Origin: an uncultured Lachnospiraceae bacterium | Lineage (GTDB): Bacteria > Bacillota > Clostridia > Lachnospirales > Lachnospiraceae | Direction: 5' to 3' | Length of the DNA stretch: 12,919 nucleotides | NCBI GenBank assembly: GCA_934370915.1 | Contig: CAKRNI010000057.1 | Location: forward strand, 1 to 12,919 | Shown here: piece after piece, positions 7,056 through 12,919 of the stretch | Layout: each line of letters begins with the position of its first letter | Numbering within the stretch: position 1 is the first letter of the stretch | Position numbers and translations under genes: made by a program | Notes under the pieces: generated by a model | The model's input: the letters and a program-made list of their open reading frames with translations, nothing else | Told to the model about the DNA's origin: nothing | The model's database searches: none

Positions 7056-7236
7056 CAAGTCGAACGTCCGTGAGACTTGGCGCGTGATTCTGGTCAGCGC
7101 AAGCTGACATATTCTTTACAGAATCACTGCGCATCCTCGCAGAGCGTTTATCTCAGTCGGAGACCTAACTCCCACTGTGACTAATTTGTTATGAATCACC
7201 ACCTGAAGATGTGGGAGTCTTCTCGACTGAGATAAA
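7056..7236 (+). other. Structured non-coding stretch after hom (nested inverted repeats)
   Basis: This is the first half of the 424-nt gene-free stretch 7053-7476. It holds a series of helices. (1) CAAGTC/GACTTG (7056-7061 with 7074-7079). (2) GCGCGTGATTCTG (7080-7092) with CAGAATCAC-T-GCGC (7119-7132), enclosing a GTCAGC-GCAA-GCTGAC hairpin (7093-7108) with a GNRA tetraloop. (3) A long arm pair TTTATCTCAGTCG (7147-7159) with CGACTGAGATAAA (7224-7236), extended inward by ACTCCCAC/GTGGGAGT (7168-7175 with 7211-7218) around a 35-nt loop. There is no T-run, so it is not a normal terminator. The 90-bp unit 7147-7236 has the shape of a miniature element with terminal inverted repeats. A vestigial transposon end, a repeat element, or a 3'-UTR RNA are all possible. 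Confidence 0.6.
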
Positions 7237-7258
7237 AACAACCGAATAAAGGATAGAG

Positions 7259-7355
7259 AAGAGCATATTTGTGTGATCTGAAAATTTCTGTCGGAACAGC
7301 CGTTGAAGCGGATGATTCCGGAAGAGATCCAGAGAACACGGATATGCTCTTTTGC
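7259..7355 (+). other. Second nested multi-helix structure upstream of spoIIIAA
   Basis: Four helices nest in order. AAGAGCATAT (7259-7268) pairs with ATATGCTCTT (7342-7351). GATCT (7275-7279) pairs with AGATC (7325-7329). CGGAA (about 7292-7296) pairs with TTCCG (about 7316-7320). At the tip CCG-TTGAAG-CGG (about 7300-7311) closes the fold. The outer 3' arm runs into TTTTG, so it could act as an unusual large-loop terminator for hom or as a cis-regulatory or small RNA. It lies upstream of the proposed SigE promoter, so it would not be in the spoIIIA mRNA from that start. It matches no RNA class I recognise. Confidence 0.45.
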
Positions 7356-7394
7356 ATTCGAAAACAGATCGACATCGACGTGGGAGAGTTTGTG

Positions 7395-7422
7395 GCATAA
7401 ATCACATCAGGATTCATATATT
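7395..7422 (+). promoter_or_regulatory. Candidate SigE promoter of the spoIIIA operon
   Basis: GCATAAAT (7395-7402) and CATATATT (7415-7422), 12 nt apart, resemble the SigE -35 (KMATATT-like) and -10 (CATACAAT-like) elements used by mother-cell genes. The predicted start is ~47 nt before the spoIIIAA ATG. In Bacillus subtilis spoIIIA is transcribed by SigE, so this position is expected. The match is partial, but the spacing is identical to the site before spoIIIAH (12012-12039). Confidence 0.5.
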
Positions 7423-7476
7423 GTATCAATTCCGGGAAAGGCGGACAGGCAGAATACGGGGAGAAGGGAGAGGAAG

Positions 7477-8430
7477 ATGAATGCGGATACCTTTGAACGA
7501 TTGCTGAAACAGGCAGTCCGGGATGTAAAAACGATCAGAGAACTCAGGATCCGGGTGGGAAAGCCGGTGATGATACGGATGGAGGGCGGGGAAAACATCC
7601 TTTTTTCAGACGGAACCTGTGGAGCGGCGGAAGCTTATGAAGAAAGAGATAAGAGTGCAGTTCTCGCTGACCGGGAGCTGATCCGTGGAATCTTAGAGAT
7701 CTGTTCCAGCCACTCCCTGTATGCGTACGAGCGCGAGATCGGTCAGGGCTTTCTTACGATCCGTGGAGGACATCGGGTGGGAATCGCCGGAAAAGCGGTG
7801 GTAGAGGATGGAAGCGTGAAGACGCTCCGCGATATTTCTTCCTTAAATATCCGCGTTGCCCATGAGGTAAGAGGATGTGCGGCGAACGTGCTGCCGCATC
7901 TTATGGAGGGGAAAACATTTCTGAATACGCTTTTGATCTCCCCACCGGGAGCCGGAAAGACAACACTTTTAAGGGACTTGATCCGGGAGCTTTCATGCGG
8001 GGGATCGTGGGGGGCGGGGATGAATGTGTCGGTTGTGGACGAGCGCTCAGAGATCGCAGCCAGTTTCGAGGGAATTGCCCAGTGTGATCTTGGCCCCCGA
8101 ACCGATGTGATGGACGGCTGTCCAAAAGCTGAGGGAATGCTCATGATGCTGCGGTCCATGGCACCTGATGTGATGGCGGTGGATGAGGCAGGCGGAGAAA
8201 ATGAGCTCCTTGCGATGAAATATGGAATGAACTGCGGATGCAGGATTCTTGCGACGGTTCATGGGACGGATATCGGTGACCTCATGAAACGGCCGGCGTG
8301 GAGGAAAATGGCAGAGGAGAAGATATTTTCACGGTATGTCGTTCTCTCCGGAGCTTTGAGGCCGGGGATGATCGTGGGAATTTATGATGAGCGGTATGAG
8401 ATGGTGGCAGCTGCGGATTCTTTCGGTTAG
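7477..8430 (+). CDS. spoIIIAA: Stage III sporulation protein AA (ATPase)
   Basis: A 317-residue cytoplasmic AAA-type ATPase related to type II/IV secretion motor ATPases. In sporulating cells it sits on the mother-cell side of the SpoIIIA-SpoIIQ channel and its ATPase activity is needed for late forespore gene expression. Walker A is PPGAGKTT (156-163) and Walker B is DVMAVDEAG (231-239). The segment YEREIGQGFLTIRGGHRVG (84-102) is typical of the family, and the glycine-rich GCRILATVHG (254-263) follows. The ATG at 7477 has AAGGGAG (7464-7470) upstream and gives the usual family length. A longer in-frame reading from TTG 7303 would add 58 residues with no family similarity, and it would overlap the promoter. 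First gene of the operon. Confidence 0.96.
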   Translation: MNADTFERLLKQAVRDVKTIRELRIRVGKPVMIRMEGGENILFSDGTCGAAEAYEERDKSAVLADRELIRGILEICSSHSLYAYEREIGQGFLTIRGGHRVGIAGKAVVEDGSVKTLRDISSLNIRVAHEVRGCAANVLPHLMEGKTFLNTLLISPPGAGKTTLLRDLIRELSCGGSWGAGMNVSVVDERSEIAASFEGIAQCDLGPRTDVMDGCPKAEGMLMMLRSMAPDVMAVDEAGGENELLAMKYGMNCGCRILATVHGTDIGDLMKRPAWRKMAEEKIFSRYVVLSGALRPGMIVGIYDERYEMVAAADSFG

Positions 8431-8500
8431 GAATACGGACGAGCGCCGGAAATGGTTTCTGTTCGCGGGAGATCATGCGGCTTTTTCAGGGAGGGAGGAC

Positions 8501-9037
8501 ATGAAATATTTAGGGCTTTTGTGCATGGCCACAGCAGCTGTAGCAGGAGGTTTCCTGATGGCGTGGGAGTGGGAGATGCGAGTGAAGCTTCTCGGAAGCT
8601 TCCGGCAGATGGCGGTCTATTTAAAGGCACGGATCCTGTACTCCAACGAGACACTTCCGGAGGCGCTGAAGGAGGTTGGCAGCCGGTTTGCAGACGAATC
8701 CTCCGGGCTGGCAGCGGAAGCCGGACTTTTTTTCCTGCGGGTGGAAAAGCGGATGGAGGAGGAAAAAGGAAGGCCGTTTTCCGAAATCTGGATAGAGGAA
8801 ACGGAAAAATTCCCGGACGACCTGCCCCTGGGAAAGCAGGACCTTGAGGCGATCAGGACACTGGGGAAAAATCTCGGTTATGCGGACAAAAAGACCCAGG
8901 AACGGACGATCCTGTTCTATCTGGAACAGACCGATGATTCGCTGGCGTTTTTAAAAAAGGAAATGGAGGGCCGGACGAAACTTTACCGGTCTCTTGGGAT
9001 GGCGGCAGGGCTTTTCATCCTGGTGCTTTTCGCGTAG
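8501..9037 (+). CDS. spoIIIAB: Stage III sporulation protein AB
   Basis: A 178-residue membrane protein of the SpoIIIAB family, a relative of type II secretion GspF-like platform proteins. It has one membrane helix at each end (~3-22 and ~160-177) with a helical cytoplasmic domain between, containing FRQMAVYLKARILYSNETLPEAL and the LGKNLGYADKKTQ-type segment (~122-134) found in the family. ATG at 8501 follows GGGAGG and places the first membrane helix at the N-terminus. In-frame ATGs at 8384 and 8387 would overlap spoIIIAA and add 39 non-conserved residues, so they are not preferred. The 70 nt between spoIIIAA and this start shows no signal. Confidence 0.93.
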   Translation: MKYLGLLCMATAAVAGGFLMAWEWEMRVKLLGSFRQMAVYLKARILYSNETLPEALKEVGSRFADESSGLAAEAGLFFLRVEKRMEEEKGRPFSEIWIEETEKFPDDLPLGKQDLEAIRTLGKNLGYADKKTQERTILFYLEQTDDSLAFLKKEMEGRTKLYRSLGMAAGLFILVLFA

Positions 9038-9051
9038 AGGGGGGGAAGTGT

Positions 9052-9246
9052 ATGGGGGTAAATCTGATTTTTAAGATCGCGGCAGTCGGGATCCTGGTGT
9101 CAGTGATGTGTCAGGTGTTAAAACACAGCGGGCGGGAGGATCAGGCATTCCTTACGAGCCTTGCCGGCCTGATCCTGGTGCTGTTCTGGATCGTGCCGTA
9201 TATCTACGAGCTTTTTGAGACGATAAAAAACCTGTTTTCATTATGA
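9052..9246 (+). CDS. spoIIIAC: Stage III sporulation protein AC
   Basis: A 64-residue membrane protein of the SpoIIIAC family, the usual size. It has two hydrophobic segments (~4-22 and ~33-52) joined by the short polar turn LKHSGREDQAFLTSLAG, which is characteristic of SpoIIIAC and of its paralogue SpoIIIAD. It is part of the mother-cell membrane portion of the SpoIIIA complex. A G-rich ribosome binding site lies at 9037-9046 before the ATG, and the gene starts 14 nt after the spoIIIAB stop. Confidence 0.94.
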   Translation: MGVNLIFKIAAVGILVSVMCQVLKHSGREDQAFLTSLAGLILVLFWIVPYIYELFETIKNLFSL

Positions 9247-9268
9247 GGAGCATGAAGGGAGGATATTT

Positions 9269-9655
9269 ATGGCAGTGGTTCAGGCGGCTCTTCTTGGACT
9301 TACGGCGGTTCTGTTTGCAGCACAGTTAAAACCCCTGCGGCCGGAGTATGCAGTCTATCTGGTGCTGGCAGCTTCCATAGGAATCGGATTTCTCGGACTT
9401 GCGCGGCTTGGTGTGTTGTTAGACACTCTGCGGGAGATCGGAAATGGGATCCGGATCCGGCATGTGTATCTGGCGGCACTCTTAAAAATGGCGGGAATCA
9501 CCTACATCGCGGAGTTTACCTCCGGAATCTGCAAGGATGCCGGGTATCAGGCGGTGGGAAATCAGGTGGAGATGGTGGGAAAGCTGGCAATTTTGGCGGT
9601 GAGTGCGCCGGTGGTGCTGTCATTGGTGGAGACATTGAAGGTGTTTATGGAATGA
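9269..9655 (+). CDS. spoIIIAD: Stage III sporulation protein AD
   Basis: A 128-residue integral membrane protein with about four hydrophobic segments, the normal length for SpoIIIAD. The central stretch KMAGITYIAEFTSGICKDAGYQ (~71-92) is strongly characteristic. It works with SpoIIIAC and SpoIIIAE in the mother-cell membrane part of the channel. GGGAGG at 9257-9262 precedes the ATG; a nearer ATG at 9252 is out of frame. The stop overlaps the start of spoIIIAE by 4 nt (ATGA, 9652-9655), so translation is probably coupled. Confidence 0.95.
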   Translation: MAVVQAALLGLTAVLFAAQLKPLRPEYAVYLVLAASIGIGFLGLARLGVLLDTLREIGNGIRIRHVYLAALLKMAGITYIAEFTSGICKDAGYQAVGNQVEMVGKLAILAVSAPVVLSLVETLKVFME

Positions 9656-10857
9656 GATGGAAGAGAAATCTATTTCTTCTGCTGGGGCTTGTTGTGGGGA
9701 TTTTTTTCGGATTCCGGCAGTGGGAGATTCCGGTGCTTGCAGCTGGACCGGTGGATACCGGGAAGAAAACAGGACAGCGGATGTGGATGGCAGATGAAGA
9801 GAAGACCGATATCGATCTTACGGAAATTCAGGATTATCTGGACCGGATCGGTGAGGATCAGACAGCGGGGATGACATTCCGGGAAATGATGGACATGATC
9901 GGAGACGGTGATGTGGAGAACGTCTTTATATATGGAAGGGACAGGATCATTTCCGCGCTGTTCTCGGAGCTTAGGACAAACACTTCGTTTCTTGCTGAGA
10001 TCCTGATCTTATCCCTGTGCGGGGCGGCATGTTCCGGCTTTTTGGGGATCTTTGGCTCCAGTCAGCTGTCAGAGACGGGCTTCTATGTGATCTGTATCTG
10101 CGTACAGACCTTTCTGGCGGCCAGCTTTTTTGCCAGCATCCGCATCGCCGAGGAGACGACAGGAGATATCTTAGGGTTCATGAAGGTTCTGCTTCCGGCG
10201 TATTTTCTTGCGGTGACCATGGCCGGAGGGGCGGTGACATCGGCATCGGTCTGTGGGTTTACACTGGGAGCCATCGGTGTGATCCAGACGGTGGTCTCAG
10301 GATTTCTCTTGCCGATCATGAAGCTCTATATGGTACTCTCGCTGGTTGGAAACCTGTTCCGGGAGGAGATGTTTTCTGTGATGACGGAGCTTCTCGGAAA
10401 GGTCGTGGAGTGGACGGTGAAGACCATGTTCGGGATCGTTGTAGGGTTCCATCTGATCCAGGGACTGGTGCTTCCTCAGGCAGATGCCATGAAAAATGCG
10501 GCAGTCATGCGGACCATCGAGGCAGTTCCGGGAATCGGTGCCGGTGCAGGGGCAGTGTCCAATCTTCTGCTTGGTTCGGCAGTCCTCATAAAGAACACAT
10601 CAGGGGCTGCGGCGGTGGCAGTCCTCATCTTTTTAACGGCAGTTCCCATGGTGAAGCTTGCGGTGCTCATGGCTCTCTATTATCTGGCCGCGGCAGTGAT
10701 GCAGCCGGTGTGTGACCAGCGCCTGACTGCATGCATGACGCAGAATGCCGCGGGACATGGAATGCTGCTTAAGATTGTCGGGTATTCTCTGGCACTGTTT
10801 GCGGTGACCATCGCGGTGATCAGTTATTCCACGAATGCAGTGTATTGGGCGGGGTGA
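9652..10857 (+). CDS. spoIIIAE: Stage III sporulation protein AE
   Basis: A 401-residue polytopic membrane protein, close to the length of the Bacillus subtilis protein. It opens with a signal peptide (basic MRWKRN, a hydrophobic core, and likely cleavage after VLA or VLAA at residues 28-31). A polar extracellular stretch (~32-105) follows, then about seven or eight membrane helices from ~110 to the end. Family landmarks include VTMAGGAVTSASVCG (~186-200) and the GIGAGAGAVSNLLLGSAVLIKN region (~295-316), which matches the conserved domain. It is the largest membrane part of the SpoIIIA complex. Its stop is 5 nt before spoIIIAF. Confidence 0.95.
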   Translation: MRWKRNLFLLLGLVVGIFFGFRQWEIPVLAAGPVDTGKKTGQRMWMADEEKTDIDLTEIQDYLDRIGEDQTAGMTFREMMDMIGDGDVENVFIYGRDRIISALFSELRTNTSFLAEILILSLCGAACSGFLGIFGSSQLSETGFYVICICVQTFLAASFFASIRIAEETTGDILGFMKVLLPAYFLAVTMAGGAVTSASVCGFTLGAIGVIQTVVSGFLLPIMKLYMVLSLVGNLFREEMFSVMTELLGKVVEWTVKTMFGIVVGFHLIQGLVLPQADAMKNAAVMRTIEAVPGIGAGAGAVSNLLLGSAVLIKNTSGAAAVAVLIFLTAVPMVKLAVLMALYYLAAAVMQPVCDQRLTACMTQNAAGHGMLLKIVGYSLALFAVTIAVISYSTNAVYWAG

Positions 10858-10862
10858 TCGAC

Positions 10863-11375
10863 ATGAAAGCAGTTGAAAACTGGGTGCAGGACATCATTTT
10901 TTATATGTTTTTTGTGACAATGGTCATGAACCTTCTGCCGGACCCAAAGTATGAAAAATATCTGCGGTTGTTTGCGGGGGCGGTGCTGATCCTGCTTGTG
11001 TTCGGACCGATCGCACGGATCACGGGAGTGGAGACAGCGATGGCGGGGACATTTGAGAAGATTACCTTTGAGAATGATGTCCGGACTCTGAAGGAAGAGC
11101 TGGGGGCTGCGGATGAGCGGCGGATCGCAGGCTTTTATGAGCAGTACCGGAAAGCTGTGGAGTCAGATCTCCGTTCCCTGGCAGAGGGTGACGGTGTGGA
11201 ATGTGTGAGTGTCTCGGCACAGGTGGCGGATACCGGAAATATCAGCCATGTAAAGATGGTGATACGGAGCGGGCAAAATCAGACCGGGGCAGTGATCGCT
11301 TCGATTAGAAGAAGGATAGGAGCTTATTATGGAGTGGAAGAACAGGACATTGAGATCGGTATTGAAAGGAAATAA
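10863..11375 (+). CDS. spoIIIAF: Stage III sporulation protein AF
   Basis: A 170-residue membrane protein with two adjacent N-terminal hydrophobic segments (~10-27 and ~39-57) separated by LLPDPKYEKYLRLFAG, the most conserved part of the family, and a C-terminal soluble domain with a ring-building-like fold expected from the family. Residues ~70-110 are strongly charged and probably helical. It is somewhat shorter than the Bacillus protein. ATG at 10863 is preferred over an in-frame TTG at 10845, which would overlap spoIIIAE; GGGGTG lies 7 nt upstream of the ATG. The end overlaps the start of spoIIIAG by 47 nt. Confidence 0.92.
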   Translation: MKAVENWVQDIIFYMFFVTMVMNLLPDPKYEKYLRLFAGAVLILLVFGPIARITGVETAMAGTFEKITFENDVRTLKEELGAADERRIAGFYEQYRKAVESDLRSLAEGDGVECVSVSAQVADTGNISHVKMVIRSGQNQTGAVIASIRRRIGAYYGVEEQDIEIGIERK

Positions 11376-11946
11376 GGAGAAGGTGATTTTTCTATTCTGT
11401 TCGGGTTTGCTGCTGTTTGTGATCTCGCTGCCGTCCGGAAAGACCACGGGGCCCGAATGGAAGGGAAAAACGGCGGAGGTACTTGCGGATGTCAGTGTGA
11501 ACAGTGAGGACACAGCGGTGGAAGACACCGGGGCAAAGGCAGAGAATGATTCTTACGAGAAATTGCTGGAGCAGCGGATCCGGGAACTCCTAAAGAATGT
11601 TGAGGGGGTCGGGGAGGTGGATGTGATGGTGGTGCTGAAAGCTTCGGAGGAGAGGATCTGGCATGTGGATAAGAGCAGCACATCCTCGGTGACGGAGGAG
11701 AACGGGGCAGGTTCCGAGAGCTCGCGGATCACCAGAGAGGAGAACCAGTCCGTGAGCACGGTACTGGACGGAAAGAGCCAGTCTCCGGTGATGGAGAAGG
11801 AAGTGAAGCCGGAGATATCCGGCGTGGTCATCAGTGCGGACGGCGGTGGAAGCGCGGTGATCCGAGCGGAGATCTCGGGAGCAATGGAGGCGCTTTTAGG
11901 ACTTCCGGCGAATAAGATCAAGGTGATGAAGAGGGCGGTTAAATAA
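11329..11946 (+). CDS. spoIIIAG: Stage III sporulation protein AG
   Basis: A 205-residue protein with one membrane helix near the N-terminus (~20-36) and an intermembrane-space domain that in Bacillus forms a 30-subunit ring in the channel between mother cell and forespore. The family pattern LLEQRIRELLKNVEGVGEVDVMV (~77-99) and the C-terminal ISGVVISADGGGSAVIRAEI (~162-181) with LLGLPANKIKVMK (~188-200) are clear. In between (~108-155) is a Ser/Glu-rich stretch, the position of the long insertion loop known from the Bacillus ring. The ATG lies inside spoIIIAF with AGGAG (11318-11322) 6 nt upstream, so the 47-nt overlap appears genuine. Confidence 0.93.
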   Translation: MEWKNRTLRSVLKGNKEKVIFLFCSGLLLFVISLPSGKTTGPEWKGKTAEVLADVSVNSEDTAVEDTGAKAENDSYEKLLEQRIRELLKNVEGVGEVDVMVVLKASEERIWHVDKSSTSSVTEENGAGSESSRITREENQSVSTVLDGKSQSPVMEKEVKPEISGVVISADGGGSAVIRAEISGAMEALLGLPANKIKVMKRAVK

Positions 11947-12011
11947 AGGCAGTGGATTGCAGGACACCGGCAAAAATGGGTGCTGTTTTTACAGAGGAGG
12001 GAATAACAGCG

Positions 12012-12039
12012 GTATATTTCAAGTCCGGAAACATAGAAT
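12012..12039 (+). promoter_or_regulatory. Candidate internal SigE promoter before spoIIIAH
   Basis: GTATATTT (12012-12019) and CATAGAAT (12032-12039), 12 nt apart, fit the SigE elements well: the -35 is a complete KMATATT match and the -10 differs from CATACAAT at one base. The predicted start is about 30 nt before the ATG at 12076, leaving room for AAGGAG at 12063-12068. It explains the otherwise odd 129-nt gap between spoIIIAG and spoIIIAH in a tightly packed operon. A small hairpin GCTGTT/AACAGC (11982-11987 with 12005-12010) lies just upstream. Confidence 0.6.
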
Positions 12040-12075
12040 GGAAGTATGAAAGTATGGGAAAGAAGGAGTTTTGCG

Positions 12076-12804
12076 ATGAAACGGATCTTCAGAAGAAATC
12101 AGATCATTATCACGACGCTTGCAGTTATGATCGCGGCAGCAGGATACCTGAATTACTCGTCAAAGAAGGAAGTTGCGGGAGCAGAGGTGTACGAGGCAGG
12201 GATGATGGATATTTCCGATGCGGATATTCTGGCGGAGAATCAGGCAAAGAATGGGGAAAATGATGGAAAGCTCAGGGAAATTGCCAGTCTTGACGGGGAC
12301 GGAGAGGAACTTCTTCCTGACGGAAATGAGGTGGCTGCAGTGCCTGAGAGTGCGGAGTCTGCCGGCACGGAGACTTCAGGGCAGGAGACAGCGGCGGCGG
12401 GAATTGAGAATCCGGGTGAGGCAGTACTCACAGGCGGAACAGGGATCTCGGAGTACATAGCCGGTGTCCAGCTGGGACGGGAGCAGATCCGGGCGAAGAA
12501 TAAGGAAACACTGATGCAGATCATCAACAGTGACCAGATCTCGGAGGAGGAAAAACAGACGGCGATCCAGAACCTGATTGGGATGACAGAGATCTCCGAG
12601 AAGGAAAACGCGGCGGAGACACTTCTCAAGGCAAAGGGATTTGTAGATCCGGTGGTCAGCATCACGGACGGGAAGGCAGATGTTGTTGTGAATGCGGCCG
12701 CGCTTACGGATCAGGAGCGGGCCCAGATCGAGGACATTGTGAAGAGAAAGACAGAGATCGGGGCAGATGGGATCGTGATCACGCTGCTGGATGCGGAGGA
12801 GTGA
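12076..12804 (+). CDS. spoIIIAH: Stage III sporulation protein AH
   Basis: A 242-residue single-pass membrane protein. Its C-terminal domain is related to YscJ/FliF ring proteins and in Bacillus binds forespore SpoIIQ across the intermembrane space. A membrane helix (~8-24) is followed by a long acidic, Ala/Glu/Gly-rich and probably disordered linker (~35-125). The ring domain (~132-242) contains LGREQIRAKNKETLMQIIN, ETLLKAKGFVDPVVSI and LTDQERAQIEDIVKRKT. It is longer than the Bacillus protein because of the linker. ATG at 12076 follows AAGGAG (12063-12068) at 7 nt; an in-frame ATG at 12046 lacks a good site and lies at the predicted transcription start. Last gene of the operon, ending in TGA with TAA directly after. 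Confidence 0.93.
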   Translation: MKRIFRRNQIIITTLAVMIAAAGYLNYSSKKEVAGAEVYEAGMMDISDADILAENQAKNGENDGKLREIASLDGDGEELLPDGNEVAAVPESAESAGTETSGQETAAAGIENPGEAVLTGGTGISEYIAGVQLGREQIRAKNKETLMQIINSDQISEEEKQTAIQNLIGMTEISEKENAAETLLKAKGFVDPVVSITDGKADVVVNAAALTDQERAQIEDIVKRKTEIGADGIVITLLDAEE

Positions 12805-12834
12805 TAAAAAGAACTATGCAAAGAGAGGAGAAAA

Positions 12835-12843
12835 TGGTATAAT
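12835..12843 (+). promoter_or_regulatory. Extended -10 promoter directly upstream of a terminator
   Basis: TGG-TATAAT (12835-12843) is a perfect extended -10 element in the gap after spoIIIAH. No good -35 is visible (TATGCA at 12815-12820), which is acceptable for extended -10 promoters. A start near 12850 would run into the terminator hairpin at 12870-12913, giving an RNA of only about 65-70 nt unless transcription reads through to the next gene. Confidence 0.45.
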
Positions 12844-12869
12844 CCCATCTTTGACACTTTATAAAGCCA

Positions 12870-12919
12870 AAAACAGCCATAGCCCCAGTGTTTATCAGGG
12901 GCGTGGCTGTTTTCGTTTT
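12870..12919 (+). terminator. Intrinsic terminator of the spoIIIA operon
   Basis: AAAACAGCCA (12870-12879) pairs with TGGCTGTTTT (12904-12913), and GCCCC (12882-12886) pairs with GGGGC (12898-12902), with a 2-versus-1 nt internal bulge and an 11-nt loop. The 3' arm ends in TTTT followed by CGTTTT at the window edge. The A-rich 5' arm means it could also work from the other strand for a convergent gene outside the window. Confidence 0.85.

Noticed and set aside
7263..7290. GCATATTT at 7263-7270 as a SigE -35 element
   Set aside because: No CATA-type -10 element lies at the right distance (AATTTCTG is there), and the bases are better explained as the arm of the 7259-7351 helix.
7303..7476. N-terminal extension of spoIIIAA from TTG 7303
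   Set aside because: The 58 added residues do not resemble the family and overlap the structured region and the promoter candidate; ATG 7477 has a good ribosome binding site and gives the usual length.
10017..10715. 232-codon open frame on the + strand inside spoIIIAE
   Set aside because: It lies in another frame of a clear family member, is rich in Arg/Gly/Ser/His as expected for a shifted reading of a membrane protein gene, and has no ribosome binding site.
11952..12263. Open frame across the spoIIIAG-AH gap
   Set aside because: Beyond 12076 it is a frame-shifted reading of spoIIIAH, and the part in the gap has no suitable start signal. The gap is better explained by the SigE-like promoter.

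Overview
The window looks like chromosomal DNA from a spore-forming member of the Clostridia, most likely Lachnospiraceae-like. The reasons are a complete eight-gene spoIIIA sporulation operon, strong AGGAGG-type ribosome binding sites, a moderate base composition, and protein sequences typical of that group. Taxonomy is inferred from protein character only. No tRNA, rRNA, CRISPR array, transposase or prophage gene was seen.

Left part (1-5580): the 3' end of bioB (biotin synthase) and a reverse-strand TSUP-family membrane transporter converge on a strong hairpin terminator. The transporter promoter and a second promoter for comEA lie back to back in the 1231-1516 gap. comEA (SLBB plus helix-hairpin-helix DNA-binding protein) is followed by an OmpR-type response regulator with no sensor kinase beside it. 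A hairpin-rich gap then leads to a GNAT acetyltransferase, rlmH (23S rRNA pseudouridine methyltransferase) and a DUF4272 protein, closed by a terminator at 5543-5577.

Middle part (5581-7476): a near-consensus housekeeping promoter and a leader of about 110 nt drive hom (homoserine dehydrogenase with a C-terminal ACT domain). The 424-nt non-coding stretch after hom holds two separate sets of nested inverted repeats, described as candidate structured RNA or repeat elements. It ends in a SigE-like promoter.

Right part (7477-12919): spoIIIAA-AB-AC-AD-AE-AF-AG-AH, all on the + strand and tightly packed. Together they encode the mother-cell half of the SpoIIIA-SpoIIQ channel between mother cell and forespore: the AA ATPase, the small AB-AF membrane proteins, and AG/AH, whose extracellular domains are related to secretion-ring proteins. 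The 129-nt AG-AH gap carries a second SigE-like promoter with the same geometry as the one before spoIIIAA. After spoIIIAH an extended -10 promoter sits immediately before a terminator and could make a very short orphan transcript.

Most of the window is core chromosomal content. I see no convincing undescribed multi-gene system. The best leads are the internal SigE-like promoter before spoIIIAH, the structured region between hom and spoIIIAA, the hairpin cluster after the orphan response regulator, and the DUF4272 gene next to rlmH.
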